Source: DASUFH01 sp036274645
Lineage (GTDB): Bacteria > Acidobacteriota > Terriglobia > 20CM-2-55-15
Length of the DNA stretch: 12,712 bases
Reading direction: 5' to 3'
Assembly (NCBI GenBank): GCA_036274645.1
Contig: DASUFH010000095.1
Coordinates: 1 to 12,712, forward strand
Below are positions 1 to 5,343 of the stretch, in pieces (within the stretch, counting starts at the first letter, position 1; each line of letters starts with the position of its first letter). The translations under genes were made by a program, and so were the position numbers. The notes under the pieces were generated by a model. The model was not told the DNA's origin. It did no database searches and saw only the letters and a list, made by a program, of their open reading frames with translations.

Positions 1-15
1 TTGCCGAATTTACGC

Positions 16-43
16 TTGACTGTTTCCATATTTCCATTATCTT
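16..43 (+). promoter_or_regulatory. Candidate sigma70-type promoter of the ars operon
   Basis: A TTGACT hexamer (16-21) matches the -35 consensus TTGACA at five of six positions. It is followed after 16 bases by TATCTT (38-43), a four-of-six match to TATAAT. The predicted start of transcription is near position 50, about 30 bases before the GTG of arsR. The whole -10 element lies inside the inverted repeat at 24-55, so a repressor bound there would block polymerase. This is inference from pattern only; transcription was not measured. Confidence 0.6.
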
Positions 44-55
44 GGAAATATCGAA
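24..55. promoter_or_regulatory. Inverted-repeat operator, probable ArsR binding site
   Basis: ATATTTCC (28-35) and GGAAATAT (44-51) are exact reverse complements separated by 8 bases. The symmetry extends outward: TTC (24-26) pairs with GAA (53-55) across one mismatch, so 11 of 12 positions per arm match. The site covers the spacer and the -10 of the candidate promoter and lies just upstream of the arsR gene. ArsR/SmtB repressors are dimers that bind such imperfect palindromes over their own promoters and leave when As(III) binds. The sequence symmetry is seen directly; binding is inferred. Confidence 0.7.
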
Positions 56-79
56 TATGCGCCGGCTGGAGGAACCACG

Positions 80-433
80 GTGGCTCGAACAAAAAAACAG
101 ATCGATTCCGAAACAATCCCCAAATACGCGGACATGCTGGCGGCAATGGGCACAGAACCCAGACTCCGGATCATGCGCCTTCTGTTATCGGCCCATCCTG
201 ACGGCATGACCGTCGGCGACATCGGCGTCGAACTGGAGATCCCCAGTTCGACGCTGTCTCACCATCTCGACAAGCTGAGAAACGAAAAACTGGTTCAGGT
301 CCGGCGGGACGGAACGTTTCTCTGGTATTCGGCCAATACCGGCGCGCTGGAAGAATTGCTCGGGTTTCTGTTTGCGGAGTGCTGCACCCGAAACAGGGCC
401 ATCGAGCCCCAGCGGATCGTGTGCTGCTCTTAA
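80..433 (+). CDS. arsR: ArsR-family arsenite-responsive transcriptional repressor
   Basis: A 117-residue winged-helix repressor of the ArsR/SmtB family, expected to bind the palindrome upstream and release it when trivalent arsenic is present. The N-terminal half has the family pattern AAMGTEPRLRIMRLLL (21-36), then the helix-turn-helix with recognition helix IPSSTLSHHLDKLR (54-67), then the wing (about 72-83). The ELCVCDL-type metal site in the helix before the recognition helix is absent (MTVGDIGVEL is there). Instead there are two cysteine pairs near the C-terminus, C101-C102 and C115-C116. C-terminal vicinal cysteines are known As(III) sensors in some ArsR subfamilies. The GTG start is chosen because GGAGGA (68-73) lies 6 bases upstream. 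It is first in the ars operon, and its stop codon forms part of the next gene's ribosome site. Confidence 0.93.
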   Translation: MARTKKQIDSETIPKYADMLAAMGTEPRLRIMRLLLSAHPDGMTVGDIGVELEIPSSTLSHHLDKLRNEKLVQVRRDGTFLWYSANTGALEELLGFLFAECCTRNRAIEPQRIVCCS

Positions 434-439
434 GGAGGA
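431..439 (+). promoter_or_regulatory. Strong ribosome binding site of arsM overlapping the arsR stop
   Basis: TAAGGAGGA contains the arsR stop codon (TAA, 431-433) and a full Shine-Dalgarno core. It is 5 bases before ATG at 445. This fixes the arsM start at 445 over an upstream in-frame ATG at 379 inside arsR, and it suggests coupled translation of the two genes. Confidence 0.85.
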
Positions 440-444
440 AAATC

Positions 445-1296
445 ATGCCTGGAACCGAAATCAACGATATTGTCCGAGAGAAGTACGGCGAAATCGCCCT
501 GAAGATTCTCGACGAAGGCGGCGCATCCTGCTGCGCAACGTCTTCCTGCTGCGGCGGACGTCATGACCCGATCACCGCCGATCTCTACGATTCGGCGGAA
601 GCCGCCGCCGTTCCCGAATCCGCTCTGAAGGCATCTCTCGGATGCGGCAATCCGACGGCGCTGGTGGAACTCCACGCTGGAGAAACCGTCCTCGATCTCG
701 GCTCCGGCGGCGGCATCGATGTGTTGTTGTCGGCGCGGCGGGTCGGTCCATCTGGAAAGGCCTACGGCCTCGATATGACCGACGAAATGCTGGCTCTGGC
801 CCGCGAGAATCAGCGGAAGGCCGGGGCGACGAACGTGGAGTTTCTGAAAGGCGTCATCGAACGGATTCCCCTTCCGGACAATTCCGTGGACGTCATCATT
901 TCAAATTGCGTCATCAACCTCTCCGCCGACAAGGACCAGGTTTTCCGGGAAGCGTTCCGCGTGCTCAAGCCGGGCGGACGATTCGCAGTCTCCGATGTCG
1001 TCACGCGCGGCGCGGTCCCGCCGGAGATTCGTGAGCGTGTTCTGCTCTGGGTGGGTTGCGTCGCCGGCGCGCTGGAAGAAAGCGCGTATCGCGCCAGACT
1101 CGCAGCCGCCGGATTCGAGAACATCCATGTCGAGCCGACCAGGATCTACAACATCGAGGACGCCCGATCGTTTCTGAGCGATCAGGGCCTCGACGTGGAC
1201 GCCGTGGCCCGCCAGGTGGAGGGCCGATTCATGAGCGCGTTCGTTCGGGCCACAAAACCCAGGTCGTGCTGCGGGCCGGATTGTTGCGCGTCATGA
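445..1296 (+). CDS. arsM: Arsenite S-adenosylmethionine methyltransferase
   Basis: A 283-residue cytoplasmic enzyme that transfers methyl groups from S-adenosylmethionine to As(III), giving methylated and partly volatile arsenicals. The class I methyltransferase fold is clear: motif I is VLDLGSGGGIDVLLSA (82-97), the acidic end of strand 2 is GLD (108-110), and the post-strand segment is VLKPGGRFAVSD (173-184). The three cysteines that bind arsenic in characterised ArsM proteins have equivalents at C67 (SLGCGNP), C155 (ISNCVINL) and C205 (WVGCVAGALEE). Extra cysteine pairs lie at both ends: C29-C30 and C35-C36, and C275-C276 and C280-C281. Such CC clusters are seen in other bacterial ArsM proteins and may hand over As(III). 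The gene follows arsR by 11 bases and overlaps the next gene by 4 bases (ATGA). The length is normal for the family. Confidence 0.95.
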   Translation: MPGTEINDIVREKYGEIALKILDEGGASCCATSSCCGGRHDPITADLYDSAEAAAVPESALKASLGCGNPTALVELHAGETVLDLGSGGGIDVLLSARRVGPSGKAYGLDMTDEMLALARENQRKAGATNVEFLKGVIERIPLPDNSVDVIISNCVINLSADKDQVFREAFRVLKPGGRFAVSDVVTRGAVPPEIRERVLLWVGCVAGALEESAYRARLAAAGFENIHVEPTRIYNIEDARSFLSDQGLDVDAVARQVEGRFMSAFVRATKPRSCCGPDCCAS

Positions 1297-2027
1297 GCGA
1301 TCGTGAGGCCACACCTTTAAGGAAACTGACCGCCGAAGCGGTGGGGACCGCGATGCTGCTCATCGCGGTGGTCGGATCCGGAATCATGGGTGAGCGCCTG
1401 GCCGCCGGGAACACCGCCGTCGCGTTGCTTGCCAACTCCCTGGCGACGGGCGCGGCCCTCGCCGTCCTGATTCTCATTTTCGGGCCGGTTTCCGGAGCGC
1501 ACTTCAACCCGGTGGTCACGCTTTCCGAAGGCTTCGAGCGGGGACGATGGCGTCACATCCCCACGACCATCGCGGCGCAGATCGTGGGCGCTCTGGCCGG
1601 CGTGGCGCTGGCGAACCTGATGTTCGATCTCCCGCCATTCTTCGCCTCGACCCATGTCCGGACCGGGACTCCCCTGCTGCTCGGCGAAGCGCTGGCAACG
1701 TTCGGGCTTCTCGCCACGATTCACGGATGCTCGCGATTTCGGCCCAACGCTGTTTTCCTGGCGGTCGCCGCTTACATTACCGGCGCGTACTGGTTCACGT
1801 CGTCAACGTCTTTCGCCAATCCGGCGGTCACGCTGGCCCGGGCGGCCACCGATACGTTTTCGGGCATCCGTCCCATCGACGCTCCCGGATTCATTGCGGC
1901 GCAGCTGGTCGGGGCGGTCCTCGCAACTGTCCTGTGCCGCTGGCTGTTTTCCAGCGGGGAGTCCTCCATCACGACCGCAGTTCCCTACACTTTTCGGGCA
2001 AGGATCACGAAAAACCATGAGCAGTAA
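1293..2027 (+). CDS. Aquaglyceroporin (major intrinsic protein) of the ars operon, AqpS-like
   Basis: A 244-residue integral membrane channel of the aquaporin/GlpF superfamily. Two half-helix signatures are visible: SGAHFNPVVT (67-76), with NPV in place of the first NPA, and FANPAVTLAR (174-183), with the selectivity-filter arginine R183. About six hydrophobic segments can be placed near 14-32, 42-63, 90-111, 127-145, 152-170 and 198-218. Arsenite is As(OH)3, an uncharged polyol mimic that such channels pass. In Sinorhizobium meliloti the ars operon channel AqpS lets out As(III) made by ArsC, and the same role is inferred here. The ATG at 1293 overlaps the arsM stop and gives a normal family length with a short N-terminus; longer in-frame starts lie inside arsM and lack signatures. 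There is no ribosome site of its own, so translation is probably coupled. Confidence 0.9.
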   Translation: MSDREATPLRKLTAEAVGTAMLLIAVVGSGIMGERLAAGNTAVALLANSLATGAALAVLILIFGPVSGAHFNPVVTLSEGFERGRWRHIPTTIAAQIVGALAGVALANLMFDLPPFFASTHVRTGTPLLLGEALATFGLLATIHGCSRFRPNAVFLAVAAYITGAYWFTSSTSFANPAVTLARAATDTFSGIRPIDAPGFIAAQLVGAVLATVLCRWLFSSGESSITTAVPYTFRARITKNHEQ

Positions 2028-2430
2028 GAAACGAGTGCTTTTTCTTTGTACGGGAAACTCGGCCAGAAGCCAGATGGCTGAAGCGTTGTTACGGCATTTC
2101 GCCGGCGATCAATTCGACGTCTTCAGCGCGGGAACCGCGCCGAAGGGACTCCACCCGGAAACCGCGGCAGCCATGAGCGACATGGGCATTGACGTCAGCC
2201 GCCAACGCTCGAAGGACGTCAGCGAGTTCGCCGGCCAGAGCTTCGATTACGTCGTCACGGTCTGCGATCGGGCGAAACAGCAGTGTCCGGTATTTCCCGG
2301 CACAGAGAACATCCACTGGAGCTTTGACGACCCCGCCGAGGCGCCGCCCGACCGCCAGGCCCAGACATTTCTGCGCGTGCGCGATGAGATTGCGCGGCGG
2401 CTCCGGCTGTTTCTGGCGGCGCGGAAGTAG
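2017..2430 (+). CDS. arsC: Arsenate reductase, thioredoxin-coupled low-molecular-weight phosphatase type
   Basis: A 137-residue cytoplasmic enzyme that reduces As(V) to As(III), the form used by the ArsM and channel encoded upstream. The phosphatase-like anion loop is FLCTGNSARSQMAEAL (9-24), a CX5R motif with nucleophile C11 and R17. The two further redox cysteines of the thioredoxin-linked family are present in VTVCDRAKQQC (80-90), as C83 and C90. This matches the three-cysteine relay (Cys10, Cys82, Cys89) of the Staphylococcus plasmid pI258 enzyme, so thioredoxin, not glutaredoxin, is the expected electron donor. FDDPAE (103-108) is also typical. The ATG at 2017 overlaps the end of the channel gene by 11 bases, with a weak AAGGA about 12 bases upstream. 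It is the last gene of the operon in the window; convergent genes follow. Confidence 0.95.
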   Translation: MSSKKRVLFLCTGNSARSQMAEALLRHFAGDQFDVFSAGTAPKGLHPETAAAMSDMGIDVSRQRSKDVSEFAGQSFDYVVTVCDRAKQQCPVFPGTENIHWSFDDPAEAPPDRQAQTFLRVRDEIARRLRLFLAARK

Positions 2431-2491
2431 GCAGAAGCGCCGGATCGTCTGCCCTCTCCTGTCACAGCGGGAATGTTTTGGGTCCCGTCTC

Positions 2492-2524
2492 CTTGTAGGA
2501 CCGGTCTATGACCGCCCCTACAAG
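2492..2524. repeat. Palindromic hairpin element between convergent genes
   Basis: CTTGTAGG (2492-2499) pairs exactly with CCTACAAG (2517-2524). After two mismatched positions, CGGTC (2502-2506) pairs with GACCG (2510-2514) around a 3-base TAT loop. The 13 paired bases lie in the 142-base gap between arsC and the minus-strand lipoprotein gene. There is no T-run on either side, so it is not a textbook intrinsic terminator. It looks more like a dispersed REP-type palindrome that may also stop transcription from both sides. Its right arm, read on the minus strand, shares the core AGGGGCGGT with the outer arm of the large repeat at 3770-3912. Confidence 0.55.
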
Positions 2525-2572
2525 GCGGGAGAGGCGGGAACGAGCGACAGACGCAATCAGGCGAGCCGCCCA

Positions 2573-2956
2573 CTACGGCGCCGGCTTTTCCGCTTCCTCC
2601 AGCATGGACCGCATCGACTCCCGCATGGCCGGATCCGAGCGCATCGCATCGATCATGGCCTTGCGGTAATCCGGATTCGCCATCATGGACTGCATGTGTC
2701 CGCGCATCCGGTCCATGTGGCCCATCATGTATGTCGACATGGATTCCATCGCCTTGGGATCGGACATCATCTGATCCATCATCCGGTTCATCGCTTCCGG
2801 ATTACTCATGACCTGCCGCGTCATCTGGTTCATCATCTCCGGATTGTTCATCATCTGCCCCACGTCCGGCGGCTGTTCCTCGGTCTTGCCGCAGGCGGCG
2901 AAGAACAGCGCAAACGTCAGAAGGATACCCGCGCCCAAACGCATCATGATCTTCAT
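2573..2956 (-). CDS. Methionine-rich lipoprotein with six 14-residue repeats, function unknown
   Basis: A 127-residue predicted lipoprotein. The signal segment MKIMMRLGAGILLTFALFFAAC ends in a plausible lipobox, FAAC, with the acylated cysteine C22; a GKTEEQPP linker follows. The mature part has 25 methionines. It is built from 14-residue units starting at residues 35, 49, 63, 77, 91 and 105, with pattern M-M-[SNA]-[ND]-P-x-x-M-x-x-M. Prolines fall exactly at 39, 53, 67, 95 and 109; the fourth unit has methionine at 81 instead. The NP-plus-Met pattern recalls eukaryotic STI1/ubiquilin repeats, but this is resemblance only. Met-rich segments in the envelope often bind Cu(I) or Ag(I). The ATG at 2956 has AAGGGAGG (2963-2970) 6 bases upstream. 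The gene lies 38 bases after the superoxide dismutase on the same strand, so the two are probably co-transcribed. I do not recognise a named family. Confidence 0.8.
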   Translation of the reverse strand: MKIMMRLGAGILLTFALFFAACGKTEEQPPDVGQMMNNPEMMNQMTRQVMSNPEAMNRMMDQMMSDPKAMESMSTYMMGHMDRMRGHMQSMMANPDYRKAMIDAMRSDPAMRESMRSMLEEAEKPAP

Positions 2957-2994
2957 TTCACGCCTCCCTTCATTCGACTCGTATTTCCGGCGAC

Positions 2995-3699
2995 CTATTT
3001 CTTCAGCAGAGCAAACATCTTCAGCGCTTCTTCATATCGCCGGTTGCACTCCTGCCAGTTGACGTTCTGCATGAACGCGTCCACGTACTTTGCGGCGGCC
3101 GAACCGTAGTCCATGTGATAGGCGTGCTCGAACATGTCGTTGATCAGGATCGGCCGGCCAAAAGCCAGATTGTCCGTATGATCGAACGCGATCATGTTGT
3201 GAAGCTTTCCGTCACGCAGGTTCAGCGTCAGGATGGCCCAACCGCTGCCACCGCCAAGAGCAGTCGATGTGGCCCGAAAATCCTGCTCCCATTTGGCGAG
3301 AGCGCCGAAATCCCGAGCCAGCGCCTGTTGGAGCGATCCGGTCGCCTTACCGTCTCCGCCCAGATTCCCGAAATATTCTTCGTGGAGGATGGCCGAATTC
3401 GTCGCGATGAGTTCCTCCATCTTCAGCCCCTTCAGCTGGAATCCCGGCGCGTTCTGGGGCAGGTCCGCCAGCACCTGGCGGATCTGGCCGATGCGCCGCG
3501 CGGCGCCGGCGTAGTTATTGTCGTGGTGTGAAACCAGGAGTTTCTCCGACAGTCCCTTCAGGCTGGCGGGATTGAATGGCAGCGGTTTGATTGGCCACGC
3601 GTCCGCGGCCGCCTGCGCGGAGGCGGGCGCCGGGACTCCGGGAATGACCGCAGCAAGACCAGCGGCGGTCAGAGTCTGAATTGCTTCACGCCGTTGCAT
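2995..3699 (-). CDS. Fe/Mn superoxide dismutase with Tat-type export signal
   Basis: A 234-residue dismutase that converts superoxide to hydrogen peroxide and oxygen. All four metal ligands can be placed: H58 (VSHHDNNYAGA), H106 (SAILHEEYFGNL), and D188 and H192 (NDMFEHAYHMDYG). GGGSGWAIL (149-157) is also typical. The usual DVWEHAY tryptophan is phenylalanine here. Before the enzyme domain (from about residue 36) lies a signal-like stretch with twin arginines R3-R4 in MQRREAIQTL, a hydrophobic part and an APASAQA cleavage region. Tat export of a folded metalloenzyme to the periplasm is therefore inferred. The start is taken at ATG 3699, because AAGGAG (3706-3711) is 6 bases upstream; the in-frame codon two residues earlier is TTG. 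The gene is followed by the Met-rich lipoprotein. SodA or SodB cannot be told apart here. Confidence 0.92.
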   Translation of the reverse strand: MQRREAIQTLTAAGLAAVIPGVPAPASAQAAADAWPIKPLPFNPASLKGLSEKLLVSHHDNNYAGAARRIGQIRQVLADLPQNAPGFQLKGLKMEELIATNSAILHEEYFGNLGGDGKATGSLQQALARDFGALAKWEQDFRATSTALGGGSGWAILTLNLRDGKLHNMIAFDHTDNLAFGRPILINDMFEHAYHMDYGSAAAKYVDAFMQNVNWQECNRRYEEALKMFALLKK

Positions 3700-3769
3700 A
3701 CACAACTCCTTCTCGGAAAATAATGCTTCTCAGCCGGGAATCGTACCACTGTTGGACGTCCGCTCCCTA

Positions 3770-3912
3770 TGCAGGGGCGGTTTAATGAAGCTGTGAATGA
3801 ATTGGGGACAGCCTCCGAATTCGGTGAAGGTGGCGTTGATAACGCGGCATTTGTCAGCCGAATTCAAAGGCTGTCCCCAATTCATTCACAGCTTCATCCG
3901 ATCGCCCCTGCA
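3770..3912. repeat. 143-bp imperfect inverted repeat (REP- or MITE-like palindrome)
   Basis: Three nested paired blocks are visible. TGCAGGGGCG (3770-3779) pairs with 3903-3912. A 30-base block (3785-3814), starting ATGAAGCTGTG and containing ATTGGGGACAGCCT, is an exact reverse complement of 3868-3897. GAATTCGG (3817-3824) pairs with CCGAATTC (3858-3865). The central loop holds a smaller hairpin, GCGTT-gat-AACGC (3833-3845). The blocks are separated by short unpaired bases (5/5 and 2/2). The element fills most of the gap between rsgA and the dismutase gene and ends 2 bases from the rsgA stop, so it may end rsgA transcription. From memory, GGGGACAG-bearing palindromes occur near REP-associated tyrosine transposases, but no transposase lies in this window. 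Confidence 0.85.
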
Positions 3913-3914
3913 AA

Positions 3915-4979
3915 TCACGGCTTACCTCTCGGACGCTGCCGCAAGCCTTTCGCAATCTGTTTCCATCGCCGCCGCTGCTCCGCCTGCGCGGCCACATCGC
4001 GGCGGCGATCGAGATGGTCCAGTTCCCGTTGAAGCTTCTTCAGGCTCTCCAGGCGTCCCTCGTCGAGCGCGCCAATGGCGATGGCCTCCTGAACCGCACA
4101 GCCCGGTTCTCCGTCATGCCGGCAATCGCGGAAGCGGCAACCTCCGGCCAGCGTTGTTATGTCTTCGAACGCTTCATCCACATGGTCCGCATCCCACAAC
4201 TGCAGTTCGCGGAGGCCCGGCGTATCAATCAAGACCCCGCCCGCCGGCATCAGGTATAGACGACGGAAGGTCGTCGCGTGCCGTCCCCGATCGTCTCCAT
4301 CGCGGATCGGCGCGGTTTTCTGAGCGCCCGATTGCAACATCGCGTTCATGATCGTGGACTTTCCGACGCCCGATGACCCCACCAGCACGGCGGTGGCGCC
4401 TCTGGCGACATACGCGTTCAAGGCGCCCAACCCGGTTCCCGTCAAAGCGCTGACGACGTGAACATCCGCCGTCATTGCCAGCGCCGAGATACTCACGGCC
4501 GCCGCATTCGCGTCCGAGCAGAGATCGGCTTTGTTCAGCAGGATCACCGGCTGAGCCCCGCTTTCGAAAACCATCGTGAGATAGCGCTCAAGGCGCCGGG
4601 GATTCAGGTCGGCGTTCAGCGACGTCACGATGAACACGGTGTCGACATTGGCGACGAGGATCTGCTCCTCCGAACGCTCTCCGGCGATTTTGCGCGAGAG
4701 TCTGGTCCGGCGCGGCAGCAGCGCCTGAATGAAGGCCTTCCGTTCGCCGGCGACGGTCTCGACCGCCACCCAATCCCCCACCGAGGGAAACGACGAGCGA
4801 TCCGGCGCGCCGTGGCGAAAGCGCCCGGTGACTTCGGCAGTCCATTCGCCATCTTCCAGGGCGACGTGATATGCCCCGCGCTGTTCTTCCGCCACACGGG
4901 CCGGTCTTAAGTGGGAGCGGTCCAGAGAGTCCCACTGCTCTTGAAAATAGGAATTCCATCCCAACGCGTGTACGTACAC
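3915..4979 (-). CDS. rsgA: Ribosome small-subunit assembly GTPase RsgA (YjeQ/EngC)
   Basis: A 354-residue circularly permuted GTPase that acts in late maturation of the 30S subunit. The permutation is plain from motif order: G4 NKAD (149-152) comes first, then G5-like VSA (176-178), then the P-loop GSSGVGKST (201-209), the G2 threonine in GRHATTFRR (232-240), and G3 DTPG (252-255). The N-terminal OB-fold region is about 27-90. The C-terminal zinc-binding domain shows C281, C286, H288 and C294 (GCRFRDCRHDGEPGC), followed by a basic tail ending RQRPRGKP. The start is GTG at 4979, with AGGAG (4987-4991) 7 bases upstream. This is a core gene and appears intact. It reads away from the toxin-antitoxin pair and towards the large inverted repeat. 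Confidence 0.95.
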   Translation of the reverse strand: MYVHALGWNSYFQEQWDSLDRSHLRPARVAEEQRGAYHVALEDGEWTAEVTGRFRHGAPDRSSFPSVGDWVAVETVAGERKAFIQALLPRRTRLSRKIAGERSEEQILVANVDTVFIVTSLNADLNPRRLERYLTMVFESGAQPVILLNKADLCSDANAAAVSISALAMTADVHVVSALTGTGLGALNAYVARGATAVLVGSSGVGKSTIMNAMLQSGAQKTAPIRDGDDRGRHATTFRRLYLMPAGGVLIDTPGLRELQLWDADHVDEAFEDITTLAGGCRFRDCRHDGEPGCAVQEAIAIGALDEGRLESLKKLQRELDHLDRRRDVAAQAEQRRRWKQIAKGLRQRPRGKP

Positions 4980-4980
4980 G
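4967..4980. repeat. Perfect 14-bp palindrome at the rsgA start codon
   Basis: CGTGTACGTACACG is identical to its reverse complement. It includes the GTG start (4977-4979) of rsgA and the first codons. In RNA it could form a short hairpin at the initiation site, or in DNA it could be a protein-binding site. It may also be chance. The symmetry is directly visible; any role is speculative. Confidence 0.4.
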
Positions 4981-5084
4981 TAGTTTCTCCTGCGATGATT
5001 TCTGGTGATCAGTGAAAAAGGAAGGCGCTGGGAAGGAGACGGAGCCCGGGCAGGACACTCGAACCCGCAGATCGGGCCCGACGG

Positions 5085-5153
5085 CTACTTTCCGCGATCT
5101 TCCTTGGTGACGCTCACGATGACGGCAAGATCCGAGGCTGAATTGGTTTTCAT
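5085..5153 (-). CDS. Possible 22-residue small ORF upstream of rsgA
   Basis: On the minus strand an ATG at 5153 is preceded by CGGAGGTGTTTC, a full GGAGG core 6 bases upstream. It opens a 22-codon frame, MKTNSASDLAVIVSVTKEDR plus GK, that ends in TAG. About 105 bases then lead to the rsgA start. The ribosome site is as good as those of the real genes around it, which is the main reason to list it. The peptide has no motif that I recognise, and it could be an independent micropeptide, a leader peptide for rsgA, or chance. The rest of the 364-base gap 4980-5343 holds GC-rich short hairpins and the promoter of the toxin-antitoxin genes. Confidence 0.35.
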   Translation of the reverse strand: MKTNSASDLAVIVSVTKEDRGK

Positions 5154-5308
5154 GAAACACCTCCGGGTGAACAGCCGCATCGTAGCACGGAAAACTGCAG
5201 TAGGTCCTGAATCCTGCCGAATAGCCTGCGGAATCCGCCGCAGCCCATCCCCCCGGATTTCGCAACGACAATCGCCCGATCATCGCTTCCCGGCGCCGGC
5301 GGGGACGA

Positions 5309-5343
5309 TTGCATCACGCCATCGATGACTGCATAATGCTGGC
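5309..5343 (+). promoter_or_regulatory. Candidate promoter of the toxin-antitoxin pair, leaderless start
   Basis: TTGCAT (5309-5314) and CATAAT (5332-5337, five of six to TATAAT) are spaced by exactly 17 bases. The expected transcription start falls at about 5343-5345, on the antitoxin ATG at 5344. No Shine-Dalgarno sequence precedes that ATG, which fits a leaderless mRNA. Short palindromes CATCGATG (5320-5327) and GGCATGCC (5341-5348) lie within or next to the promoter and could be operator half-sites for the ribbon-helix-helix antitoxin. Confidence 0.5.

Noticed and set aside
1056..1292. N-terminal extension of the aquaglyceroporin inside arsM
   Set aside because: The added residues are Arg-rich and match no channel; the ATG at 1293 gives the normal N-terminus and an ATGA overlap.
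2189..3109. Long plus-strand frame with a His-rich middle (306 codons) running from inside arsC into the dismutase region
   Set aside because: It is the antisense reading of the CAT-rich (Met-rich) lipoprotein repeats. The minus-strand frame has a signal, lipobox and ribosome site; this one has none.
5040..5085. GGTTCGAGT on the minus strand resembling a tRNA T-loop
   Set aside because: The flanking bases do not form a T stem, and no D arm, anticodon arm or acceptor stem could be assembled.
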